Part shown: one piece after another, positions 8,648-17,175 of the stretch
Numbering within the stretch: the first letter of the stretch is position 1
Layout: every line of letters begins with the position of its first letter
Assembly (NCBI GenBank): GCA_003220855.1
Contig: QHTP01000035.1
Span: 1-34,354, forward strand
Direction: 5' to 3'
Origin: Gemmatimonadota bacterium
Lineage (GTDB): Bacteria > Gemmatimonadota > Gemmatimonadetes > Gemmatimonadales > GWC2-71-9
DNA length: 34,354 nt
Notes under the pieces: generated by a model
Databases searched by the model: none
Told to the model about the DNA's origin: nothing
What the model saw: only the letters and a program-made list of their open reading frames with translations
Translations under genes and position numbers: made by a program

Positions 8648-9621
8648 GGTTTGACACCGTCGGCCAAGCCGGGCACGTCCCCGAGACCGCGTGCCAGCCG
8701 CACCGCGCGCTCCACGGCCACGGGGACCGCCAGCGCGGCCAGGGCCTCCGCCTGGAGCGGCGAGGCGGGCGCGGTCGCGGCGGTGCTCACGGCAAAGACG
8801 ACGTCACCGTCGAACAGGGTGCCGTAGGGCACGATGCGGCGGGCGAGCGCGTCTCCCGCCGCATGGGCCAGGCTCTCGAGCGCCGGCCGATCCAGGGTCG
8901 CGTTGGTGGCGACCACGGCGAGCGTCGTGTTGGCGCGGCCGAATGGGGCGCCGCCCGCGGCGAAATGCTCGAGGGCATCCACGAACCGGCCGTCCGGGCC
9001 GCGCGCGCCCGCGACGATCGATCCCGCGCCATCCAGGACGTTGCCTACCGCATTCAGGACCACGAGCGCCCCCACCACGACGTCGCCACCGCGTGCCGCC
9101 CACGTGCCGACGCCGCCTTTCATGGCGCGGCGGGGCCCCAGCGCCTTCCCCACGGTCGCGCCCGTGCCCGCCCCGACCGTCCCCTCCGCCACGTCGGCGG
9201 ACGCCGCGTCGCACGCCCGATAGGCGTCGGCGGCGATCGGCCATCGGTCGGCCTTCCCGCCGGGTGCCAGATCGAAGTCGAAGATCACGGCGGTCGGCAC
9301 GATCGGGACGACCCCGGCCAGCCCGAGCGGCAGGCCGCGGCGGCGCTCGCCCAGCCAGCGCATCACGCCGTCGGCGGCGCCGAGCCCGTACGCCGAGCCA
9401 CCGGTGAGGAGAATCGCGTCGACATGGCTGACCAGGTGGCGGGGACTGAGGGCGTCGATCTCGCGGGTGCCGGTGGCGCGACCGCGCACGGCGCCGGCGG
9501 CGCGCATCCCGCCCTCGGGCGCGAGCACGACAGTGCACCCGGTCGCCCGCGGTAGGTCGGTCCAGTGACCCACGGTGAGTCCCGGGACGGCGGTGATGCT
9601 GGTGGGAGCGGACGACGTCAT
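8644..9621 (-). CDS. P1/S58 family (DmpA/NylC-like) N-terminal-nucleophile peptidase
   Basis: 'ITAVPGLTVGHWTD..GCTVVLAPEGG', 'ILLTGGSAYGLGAADGVMRWL', predicted autocleavage region 'GRAN|TTLAVVATNA'. ATG at 9621. Confidence 0.85.
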   Translation of the reverse strand: MTSSAPTSITAVPGLTVGHWTDLPRATGCTVVLAPEGGMRAAGAVRGRATGTREIDALSPRHLVSHVDAILLTGGSAYGLGAADGVMRWLGERRRGLPLGLAGVVPIVPTAVIFDFDLAPGGKADRWPIAADAYRACDAASADVAEGTVGAGTGATVGKALGPRRAMKGGVGTWAARGGDVVVGALVVLNAVGNVLDGAGSIVAGARGPDGRFVDALEHFAAGGAPFGRANTTLAVVATNATLDRPALESLAHAAGDALARRIVPYGTLFDGDVVFAVSTAATAPASPLQAEALAALAVPVAVERAVRLARGLGDVPGLADGVKP

Positions 9622-9678
9622 CGGAGCGCGGAAGTTAGCTCCGCTTGCTGGCCTTGTGGAGGGTACATACGTTAGCGC

Positions 9679-10299
9679 ATGCCCAACCCCCAACCGCAGG
9701 ACCAGCCCACCACCGTGCTGGTGGTCGACGACGAAGACGGCATCCGCCAGGCGCTGGACCGGTTTCTCACCCGGCTCGGCTACCGCGTGCTGCAGGCGTC
9801 GAGCGGTGCGGAGGCGCTCGACCGCCAGGCGGCCGAGCAGCCGCAGGTGATGCTGTCCGACATTCGCATGCCGAACATGAGCGGGGTGGAGCTCGTCCCC
9901 AAGGCGCTGGCCGCCGACTCCGATCTCGCCATCATAATGCTGACCGCGATCGACGAGCCCCGCACCGCCATCGAGTGTCTGAAGCTCGGCGCCTACGATT
10001 ACCTCATCAAGCCCGTCGACCTGGACGAGCTGGAGCTGTCGTTGCAGGGCGGGCTGCGGCAGCGGCAGCTCGAGGTCGACCGGCGCGAGCTGGAGCAGTG
10101 GCTGGCGCGCGAAGTCGCCGTGCGGACGCGCGACTTGGAGGAGCGGACGACCGTCGTGGAAGACATCGCCCTGGCCGCACTAGCGGCCGCGGGGGACTGG
10201 GCGGGGGTGGGGGACGCGGTGCAGAAGCTGGCGAAGGAGCTCGGGACCTCGCCCGACGACGTGCAGCGGGAGATCCGCAAGCGGCGTGGCGGCGGTTAA
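9679..10299 (+). CDS. Response regulator: receiver domain plus coiled coil, no recognisable DNA-binding output domain
   Basis: 'VLVVDDEDGIRQALDRFL', 'VMLSDIRMPNMSG', 'IIMLTAIDEP', 'GAYDYLIKPVDLDELELSL', then a charged coiled-coil-like segment. Confidence 0.88.
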   Translation: MPNPQPQDQPTTVLVVDDEDGIRQALDRFLTRLGYRVLQASSGAEALDRQAAEQPQVMLSDIRMPNMSGVELVPKALAADSDLAIIMLTAIDEPRTAIECLKLGAYDYLIKPVDLDELELSLQGGLRQRQLEVDRRELEQWLAREVAVRTRDLEERTTVVEDIALAALAAAGDWAGVGDAVQKLAKELGTSPDDVQREIRKRRGGG

Positions 10300-10484
10300 G
10301 CCTGTTTCGAGGCCTTCGCCTTCTCCTCGCACGCCTTGCACAGGGTGATCCCGCGGAACGAGCAGATGAGACAGAGGAAGGTCCCGCAGTCCGCGCACGG
10401 GTACCCCTCCGAAGCGCGCTCTTCGTTACCGCAGTAGCGGCACACCATCGCGTCGTGCTCCATCAGTTTCGGCTTGTCGGTCAT
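10296..10484 (-). CDS. Small (62 aa) putative zinc-ribbon protein with four CxxC motifs
   Basis: MTDKPKLMEHDAMVCRYCGNEERASEGYPCADCGTFLCLICSFRGITLCKACEEKAKASKQA: CRYC, CADC, CLIC, CKAC. Fits exactly between two regulator genes. Confidence 0.75.
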   Translation of the reverse strand: MTDKPKLMEHDAMVCRYCGNEERASEGYPCADCGTFLCLICSFRGITLCKACEEKAKASKQA

Positions 10485-10491
10485 GGTCGCC

Positions 10492-11832
10492 TCAGAGGTC
10501 GAGCCCGTACACCTTAATCTTATTGATCAGCGTCGCGCGCGAAATGCCGAGCTCCAGGGCGGACCGGGTGCGGTTGCCGCCATGGAACTTGAGGGTCTTC
10601 TCGATGTGCACCCGCTCCACGTCCGCGAGTGCCTGCGGCTGGTGGCGCCTGTCCCCACCCCCCTTGCGCAGGTCCGCCGGAAGGTGCTCCACGCCGAGCT
10701 GCGTCGCGCCGCGGGCCAGGATCATCGCGCGCTCGACCACGTTGCGCATCTCGCGCACGTTGCCGGGCCAGGGAGCGGAGAGCAGGCGGTCCAGCGCCTC
10801 CGCGCTGCAGGCGCTGGGGCACCCCGGCATCTGTGGGGCGAAATCGGCGAGGATGCGGGTCAGGAGGGCGAGCCGGTCGTCGCGCGAGCGCTCGCGCACC
10901 GCCGGCAGACGCAGCGGCATGACGCTCAAACGGTAGTACAAGTCCTCGCGGAAGCGACCGGCGCCCACGTCCGCGACGAGATCGCGATTGGTCGCCGCGA
11001 CGAGGCGCACGTCCACCGTGATCTCGCGGCTGCCGCCCAGCCGCCGGAACGTCTTGGTCTCGAGCACCTTCAGGAGCTTGGGCTGCAGCTCGGGCGCCAA
11101 GTCTCCGATCTCGTCGAGGAACATGGTGCCGCGGTCGGCGAGCTCGAACAGCCCCTGGCGGCGCTGCTTCGCGTCGGTAAAGGCGCCCTTTTCGTGCCCG
11201 AACAGCTCCGACTCGAGGAACGTCGCCGAGAGGCCGCCGCAGTTGACCTCGACGAACGGGCCGCTCGCCCGGGGCGAAAGGTGATGGATGATGCGCGCCA
11301 CCCAACCCTTGCCCGTGCCGCTCTCGCCCGTGAGCAGCACGGTAGAGCGCTCGCTCGCCGCGAGCAGCTCGATCTGACGCCCCAGCTCGCGGATCGCCGG
11401 CGACGCGCCCAGCGATTCGAGCCCCTCGTGCTCGTGCTCACGCGCGCGCAGCATCGCGTTCTGGCGCACCAGACGGATCTTCTCCGCCACCCGCGCCGTA
11501 GCGGCCGCGAGGTGGTTCAGATCCACGGGCTTGGTCAGGAAATGCTCGGCCCCCAGCTGCATCGCCCGCACGGCGGTTTCGATGTCTCCTTGACCCGTGA
11601 GCAAGATGACCGAGCCGCCCTGCGAGCGCAGCCGCTCGAGCACCTCGAGGCCGCCCACGTCGGGCAGATGCAGATCGAGGATCACCACGTCAGGGCGAAG
11701 CCGGTCGAACGCCTCGAGCCCCGCTTGTGCGGTCTCGGCCCGCCCCACCTCGTAGCCGATCCGGTCGAAGTAATCCCCGACCGCGCGCAGCACGTCGGCG
11801 TCGTCATCGATCAGGAGCACGCTGTCAGACAT
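10492..11832 (-). CDS. Sigma-54-dependent (NtrC-family) response regulator
   Basis: Receiver 'VLLIDDDADVLRAV..VVILDLHLPDVGG', AAA+ 'LLTGESGTGKGWVARIIH', 'ELFGHEKGAFTDAKQRRQGLFELAD', 'FLDEIGDLAPELQPKLLKVLE', Fis-type HTH 'NRTRSALELGISRATLINKIKVYGLDL'. Confidence 0.95.
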   Translation of the reverse strand: MSDSVLLIDDDADVLRAVGDYFDRIGYEVGRAETAQAGLEAFDRLRPDVVILDLHLPDVGGLEVLERLRSQGGSVILLTGQGDIETAVRAMQLGAEHFLTKPVDLNHLAAATARVAEKIRLVRQNAMLRAREHEHEGLESLGASPAIRELGRQIELLAASERSTVLLTGESGTGKGWVARIIHHLSPRASGPFVEVNCGGLSATFLESELFGHEKGAFTDAKQRRQGLFELADRGTMFLDEIGDLAPELQPKLLKVLETKTFRRLGGSREITVDVRLVAATNRDLVADVGAGRFREDLYYRLSVMPLRLPAVRERSRDDRLALLTRILADFAPQMPGCPSACSAEALDRLLSAPWPGNVREMRNVVERAMILARGATQLGVEHLPADLRKGGGDRRHQPQALADVERVHIEKTLKFHGGNRTRSALELGISRATLINKIKVYGLDL

Positions 11833-12751
11833 GACCCTTCCCGAGCGGCGCGGTGCGGGGATCCACGATCACCCGCAGGGCGCCCGGCAAGAGCCGGGCC
11901 TCGAACGGCGCGTTGCCCGCAGGCTCGCCGTCGAGTTGCATCGGCCGCGGCGGGCCCTCGAGCACTTCCACGCGCACCGTGCGGCCGCGACCGAACCACA
12001 GCCGCCGCGCGCCATTGCGCGGTCGCCGCAACAGCTCGAAGAACGCGCTGAGACTCTCCAGCGCGCCGTCCGCCCGAAGCACCAGGACGTCGAGCCAGCC
12101 GTCGTCGGGGGCGACGTTGTCGCGCAGCCGGAGGAAGGGGGGCACCAGCTCGCCGCAGTTCGCCACCAGCACCATCGCCGCCGGCAGCTCGTGCGCCACA
12201 CCGTCCACCGTCACGCGATGGAGCGGGCTCGTCACGTCGGCGAGCGTGGCGAAGGCGTGCATCACATAGGCGGCCATTTTCCAGCGGCGCTTCTCGGCCG
12301 CCCCCGTCCGGGCCATGAGACGGGCGTCGAAGCCGGTGCCGCTGCACACCGCGAAGTAGTGCGTGCCATCGGGACGCTGCACGGTGCCCAGGTCGATCGT
12401 CGCCGTCCGGCCGGCGAGGATCACGCGCGCGGCCGCCGCCGGGTCCCGCGGCAGCCGCAGGTTGCCGGCCAGCAGGTTTCCCGTCCCGCCTGGGACGAGG
12501 CCGAGCGGAATTCTACCGTCCACCGCCCCGGCGGCGATCTCCATCGCCGTGCCGTCGCCGCCGTAGCATACGAGGGCGTCGAAGCCCTGCTCGGTCGCCT
12601 CGCGCGCGAAGCGGCGCGCGTCCCCCGCCTGGGCCGTGGCGCGGACCTCGACCGTCCAGCCGCCGCGCCGCAGCGTGTCGCGGATCGCTGTCACCGCCCG
12701 GGCATCGGTACGCGCCGCCGCCGGGTTGGCGATGAGCAGGGCCCGCGTCAT
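11825..12751 (-). CDS. Diacylglycerol kinase catalytic-domain (YegS/BmrU-like) lipid kinase
   Basis: 'MTRALLIANPAAARTDARAVTAI', 'DALVCYGGDGTAMEIAAG', 'PLGLVPGGTGNLLAGNLRLP', 'DGWLDVLVLRADG..FGRGRTVRVEVLEGPPRPMQLDGEPAG'. Confidence 0.92.
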   Translation of the reverse strand: MTRALLIANPAAARTDARAVTAIRDTLRRGGWTVEVRATAQAGDARRFAREATEQGFDALVCYGGDGTAMEIAAGAVDGRIPLGLVPGGTGNLLAGNLRLPRDPAAAARVILAGRTATIDLGTVQRPDGTHYFAVCSGTGFDARLMARTGAAEKRRWKMAAYVMHAFATLADVTSPLHRVTVDGVAHELPAAMVLVANCGELVPPFLRLRDNVAPDDGWLDVLVLRADGALESLSAFFELLRRPRNGARRLWFGRGRTVRVEVLEGPPRPMQLDGEPAGNAPFEARLLPGALRVIVDPRTAPLGKGHV

Positions 12752-12753
12752 GG

Positions 12754-15700
12754 CTAGTAGCGCCGCTCCCAGAACAGGTCCAGACCGAGCTGCCGCGCGG
12801 GCGCCGCCTGCGTGCCGGACAGATCGCACGCCTGCACCGGCTCGAAGCTCGCCTCGGTACGCCACTCCGGGCTGATGCGGAATTGGAGCGAGAGGCCCAG
12901 CGTGTTGGTGACCCCCGCCTGCTGCTGCGGCGCCTGGCACACCTCGGAGTTGAACCCGGCGTTCACGACCAGGAACGTCTTGGGGCCGAGCTGGCGCCCC
13001 ACCGCGACTTGCCAGCCGAGCAGCGGGGTGCCCGCCCCCCCGCCGCTGGGCCGGATCTCCACGTAGTCCACCGGCACGCCGCCGGACACGATCGTTTGCT
13101 CGATCTCGCCCGACAGCACCGAGAGCGCGCTCTGCAGGACGGCGCGCTGGTCCGCGATCCCGCCCTGATCGCCCGCCAGGTCTACGCTGCGCTTACCGAA
13201 GAGCAGCAGGGAGATCAGCTCTGTCTGCGACAGGTCCTGCTTCTCGGCCGCCAGCGTCACCTTCGGGACGATCAGCGTGCCGGTGATGTGCGCCACCACG
13301 GTGATGTCATCGTTGGGGAAGCCCGGCGTCGGCACGGGATGGACCACGTGCTTCGCCTCGATATCGAGACCGGCGTCCTGGTCCGGCGTCCCGAAATACC
13401 GCACCGTTCCCTGCGACACGACGAACTCGCGCGACACCGGCCCCACCTTGAGCCGGTACGTGCCGCGCACGGCCTGCAACGTGCCGCTCACGAGGTACAG
13501 GTTGCGCCGCTTGGTGAGCCGCACCGAGCCCCCGAGCTGAATGTTGGCCTCGTTCGAGCGCAGCCAGACGTCGTTCCCCATGTCGAGCCCTAGGTCGTCG
13601 ATCCGCAGGCTGTCGAGGAACACGTTTTGAAACTCGGCGCCGAGGCGCTGCTGCTCGACGAGCGAGGCGAGCGAGGTGTCGGCGAGCTCGTCCAGGTTCA
13701 CGATGCGCTTCTGCACCAGGTCCGCGAAGTACAAGACGCCCGACGTCACGTTGACCTGGCCGGTGAGCGTGGAGCCGAAGACGGGCCCCTGGAGCGTGAG
13801 CCGCCCGCTGGCCGTGATCGACACGTTGTTCTTCAGGTCCAGCGCCTTGAACTGGTCGGCCGCGATCCGCAGGTCGAGCACGGGGTGGGTGAGCCGCTCG
13901 AGCCGCACGACACCGGATACGTCGGCCCGGCCTCGCTCGCTCGACGCCGAGAGCGATTGCACGGCGATCGTGTCCCCCGAGAGCGCCAGCCGGCCGTTCA
14001 CGTTTTCGTAGCGGACGTTCAGTGCCGGGATGGTCGCGGCGGCGGCGGCGATCTGCAGTGCGCCCCGCAGCCTGGGGGCGTCCCACGTCCCGGCGATTCC
14101 CAGGTCGGTCGAAAACACGCCGGTCACCTGCTGCACCGCTGGCGTGAGGGCTTCGAGCACCGCGAGGTCGACGCTGTCGGCCGTCGCCCGCACCGATAAC
14201 GTATCCGGAAGCTGGCGACGCTCCACCGGCATGATGGCGAGGTCCAGCGGCAGAAACGCTTGCACGGCGAGGATCTGCTGACCGGAGCGCCACAGGTGCA
14301 GGGCCGCGCCGAGCCGGCGATCACGGTACTCGAACGTGCCGTCGACGAACGGGGCGCGGAACTCTCCGAACCTCCCGTTCGAGAGCGAGAAGGCGCCGCT
14401 CGACACCGGACTGGCCCGGCTCCCCGAAAGGCCGGCGGTCGCGGTGACCGTCCCACCTACGCCGGCCGTATCCTGCTCCAGCAGCGCGTACATCCCGGCC
14501 AGCGGGAAGGCTTCGAGCTGCAGGTGCGCATCGGCCCGGCCGCGCGTAGGGAGATCACCCTCGAGAGTGAGCTTGCCCGACCCGTACACGCTCCCGAGCG
14601 CCAGCCGGCTCACGCGGGCGGCTGAATCGGTCACGGTGAGCTCCGTCGGCCGGTCCAGCACCCAGACGTCGCCAGGAAGCTGCACGGCAAGCGAGTCCAG
14701 ACCCACGGCGAGCACCGCGCCGCCGGGACCGGGCCGGCGGGCGAGGCGCCCCCCGGCCAGAAAGGCTCCGCCCCCGCCCATGCGCGAGCGGACGAACCAC
14801 GTGAGCGAGTCGAGCGTCCCGCGCCCCGCCGCCGCAGCCCCCGAGAAGCCGAGCGTGCCGTAGGCGAGGGAATCGAGCGTCACGTCGAGCGCGAAGGTGG
14901 GCGTGGGCCCGGGATGCCATCCGAGCCGCGCGCGACCGGCGGGGAGCTGCCAGCCGTGCCACGAGACGCGGTCGACGCTGGCGCGCACGTCGACCCCGAG
15001 CGAGTCGAGCGAGCCCCCGAGCGTCGCGACTACGCGCGCCGAGCCGGCGAGCGGCCGGTTCGGCCCGGGGTCTGGATCGGTGCGCGCCGTGGTGTCGCGC
15101 TGCACGAGCCAGGTCACCAGGGAATCGATGGCGCTCAGGCTGTCGGCGGCGACATCGAGCGCCAGCTGCCCGCTCGTGCCGCGCGTCCAGCCGAGCGAGC
15201 CCGACCCGGTGGTGACGAGCCCGGATTGCGCCAGGCGGAGCGAGTCGACGTACAATCGGCGATCGGCGAGCCGCAGCCGCAGGGCGCCCGAGTCGAGCCC
15301 CACGCCCGCGAACAGCGACGGCCCGAGCAGGGCGGTCACGGCGCCGCTGGGCGCGACGCCGCTGTCACCCGTGACGGCACCGCGGAGGGTGAAGCCGAGG
15401 CGCGAGGGGGGGGCGCCGCTGAGCCAGTGCCCCAGGTCCACGTCCCGCGTGGCCAGCGCGAACCCGCGCGCACCATAGTGCGGCAGATCGAGCTCCAACA
15501 CGCCGTCGGCGCGAACGTCGCCCGCCTCCCCGGCGTGCAGCTCGGCGTGCGTTTCCAGCGCGTCCAGCGGGCCCGCCAGTTTCACCGGCCCGGACACGGC
15601 GCCTCGCAACGGGAGTGTGGGGAAGCTGCCCTTGAGCCCGTCGAACGAGAGCGAGTCCGCCGTCACGTCGGTGTAAATGCCGAGCACGCGGCCGCGGGTG

Positions 15701-17175
15701 TCGAGGCGAACCGCGCCCACGAGGCGGCTGGGCGGCCGGTCGCCGTCCCGGTGCTCGAGCGTACCCGTGAACTCGGCGTTCTTGAGCGGCCCGTTGAGCG
15801 TGCCGCGGGCCAGGAGCGCGCCGTGCAGTCGCACCGCGGGCACGAGCCGCGCCACGGTGCCCAGGTCTACGCTTGCCGCCTCGACGGTGAACGGCTGGAA
15901 CCGGGGGCCGTCGGCCGCCTTGAGGTTCACCTCGCCGTTGCCGCGTAGCCGCGTCTCCGGCCACCCCGCTACGAGCGCGTCGCGGAACGACCAGTCGGCA
16001 TGGAGGGCGAGGGCGGTGAGCGGCCCCGTGGCGACGGTGCGCCCGCTGAGCCGTCCGGCAAAGGGGAGGGTGTCGAGAAAGGGCCGGGCCAACTCGAGGT
16101 CGAAATCGCGCGCCTCCAGATCGGCGTCGCGCAGCGCCACCAGCCCCGAGTCCGCGACGCTCAACGCGGTCACCCGGCCCGCGACGCCGCCGCCGCGGTA
16201 GGCCAGGCGCAGCGAATCGATCCCCACCTCCAGCACCCGGCTGCCGTGCGAGCGCACGCGCACGTCCCCCCACAGCACCCCCGGCGCGGGCGGCCCCGTG
16301 AAGCGACGATCGATAAACGGGAAATCGCCGAGCGTCGCCGAGTCCGCCCGCAGTCGCAGATCGAACAGCAGGGCGCCATGGGGCCAGCGGACGGCGCCAC
16401 GGGCGTCCCGCAGCGCGGACCCCGGCAGCCGCACGCGCGTGAGTCGGACCTCCATCGAGTCGCCGATCACCCGCAGCCGACCCGCGACGTCGACCAGCCG
16501 CACCCCAGGGTCGGAGCCCTCGAACGCGAGGCTCGACACGTCGATCCGGATGCCACGCTCGCCCGGCGAGGACACCTGCAGGGCCGCGAGGTGCGCGTCG
16601 AGATGTTCGAACCGGCGCACCCGCATCCGTCCGTTCGGGCCGCTGCTGGCGATCTCCAGCGCCGAATCGCCGGGCTCGGGGTGGCGCGCCTGGAGCCGCA
16701 GCGTGACGCTGCCGTCGCTGACGTGGACGTTGCGCAGCAGGATGAGCGCCGGTGGCCCATGCTTGCCCGTGTCCGGTCCACCCAACCGCAGGAGCTCCTC
16801 GATGTTCAGCCGCCCGCTCGGGTGCTGCACGATGTTGATCACCGGGCGGCGCAGGTCGAACTCGAACAGCACCACCCGCCCCGCCGCGAAATCGAACGGG
16901 TTGTAGCTCACGTCCGCCCGGGGCAGCCAGGCGACGAGCGTGGAGTCTGCGTCGAACAGGCGAACCTGAGAGAGGGTGAGACCGGTGAGCAGGGAGCCCC
17001 CCACGTCGCCGATCTCGATCGTGCCCGTGAACACCTGGTGTAGGGCCCCCGCCGTCGCGCGCGTGAGCAGCGCGCGTCCCGCGTCCGTGCCCACGAGTGA
17101 CGCGAGCGCTCCCAGGAAGGAGGCGAGCAACCCGGCGAGCATCCAGAGCGCGACCCCGAGCGAGCGGCGGACCAT
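12754..17175 (-). CDS. tamB: TamB/DUF490-family translocation and assembly module protein
   Basis: About 1473 aa from ATG 17175 (MVRRSLGVALWMLAGLLASFLGALASLVGTDAGR); AsmA/TamB-like repetitive beta protein with C-terminal 'LLFGKRSVDLAGDQG...YVEIRPSGGGAGTPLLGWQVAVGRQLGPKTFLVVNAGF'. Confidence 0.9.
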   Translation of the reverse strand: MVRRSLGVALWMLAGLLASFLGALASLVGTDAGRALLTRATAGALHQVFTGTIEIGDVGGSLLTGLTLSQVRLFDADSTLVAWLPRADVSYNPFDFAAGRVVLFEFDLRRPVINIVQHPSGRLNIEELLRLGGPDTGKHGPPALILLRNVHVSDGSVTLRLQARHPEPGDSALEIASSGPNGRMRVRRFEHLDAHLAALQVSSPGERGIRIDVSSLAFEGSDPGVRLVDVAGRLRVIGDSMEVRLTRVRLPGSALRDARGAVRWPHGALLFDLRLRADSATLGDFPFIDRRFTGPPAPGVLWGDVRVRSHGSRVLEVGIDSLRLAYRGGGVAGRVTALSVADSGLVALRDADLEARDFDLELARPFLDTLPFAGRLSGRTVATGPLTALALHADWSFRDALVAGWPETRLRGNGEVNLKAADGPRFQPFTVEAASVDLGTVARLVPAVRLHGALLARGTLNGPLKNAEFTGTLEHRDGDRPPSRLVGAVRLDTRGRVLGIYTDVTADSLSFDGLKGSFPTLPLRGAVSGPVKLAGPLDALETHAELHAGEAGDVRADGVLELDLPHYGARGFALATRDVDLGHWLSGAPPSRLGFTLRGAVTGDSGVAPSGAVTALLGPSLFAGVGLDSGALRLRLADRRLYVDSLRLAQSGLVTTGSGSLGWTRGTSGQLALDVAADSLSAIDSLVTWLVQRDTTARTDPDPGPNRPLAGSARVVATLGGSLDSLGVDVRASVDRVSWHGWQLPAGRARLGWHPGPTPTFALDVTLDSLAYGTLGFSGAAAAGRGTLDSLTWFVRSRMGGGGAFLAGGRLARRPGPGGAVLAVGLDSLAVQLPGDVWVLDRPTELTVTDSAARVSRLALGSVYGSGKLTLEGDLPTRGRADAHLQLEAFPLAGMYALLEQDTAGVGGTVTATAGLSGSRASPVSSGAFSLSNGRFGEFRAPFVDGTFEYRDRRLGAALHLWRSGQQILAVQAFLPLDLAIMPVERRQLPDTLSVRATADSVDLAVLEALTPAVQQVTGVFSTDLGIAGTWDAPRLRGALQIAAAAATIPALNVRYENVNGRLALSGDTIAVQSLSASSERGRADVSGVVRLERLTHPVLDLRIAADQFKALDLKNNVSITASGRLTLQGPVFGSTLTGQVNVTSGVLYFADLVQKRIVNLDELADTSLASLVEQQRLGAEFQNVFLDSLRIDDLGLDMGNDVWLRSNEANIQLGGSVRLTKRRNLYLVSGTLQAVRGTYRLKVGPVSREFVVSQGTVRYFGTPDQDAGLDIEAKHVVHPVPTPGFPNDDITVVAHITGTLIVPKVTLAAEKQDLSQTELISLLLFGKRSVDLAGDQGGIADQRAVLQSALSVLSGEIEQTIVSGGVPVDYVEIRPSGGGAGTPLLGWQVAVGRQLGPKTFLVVNAGFNSEVCQAPQQQAGVTNTLGLSLQFRISPEWRTEASFEPVQACDLSGTQAAPARQLGLDLFWERRY

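Noticed and set aside
9645-9679. TTGCTG-17-TACGTT-ATG as a leaderless promoter of the response regulator gene
   Set aside because: The -10 matches only 3/6, so the support is insufficient.
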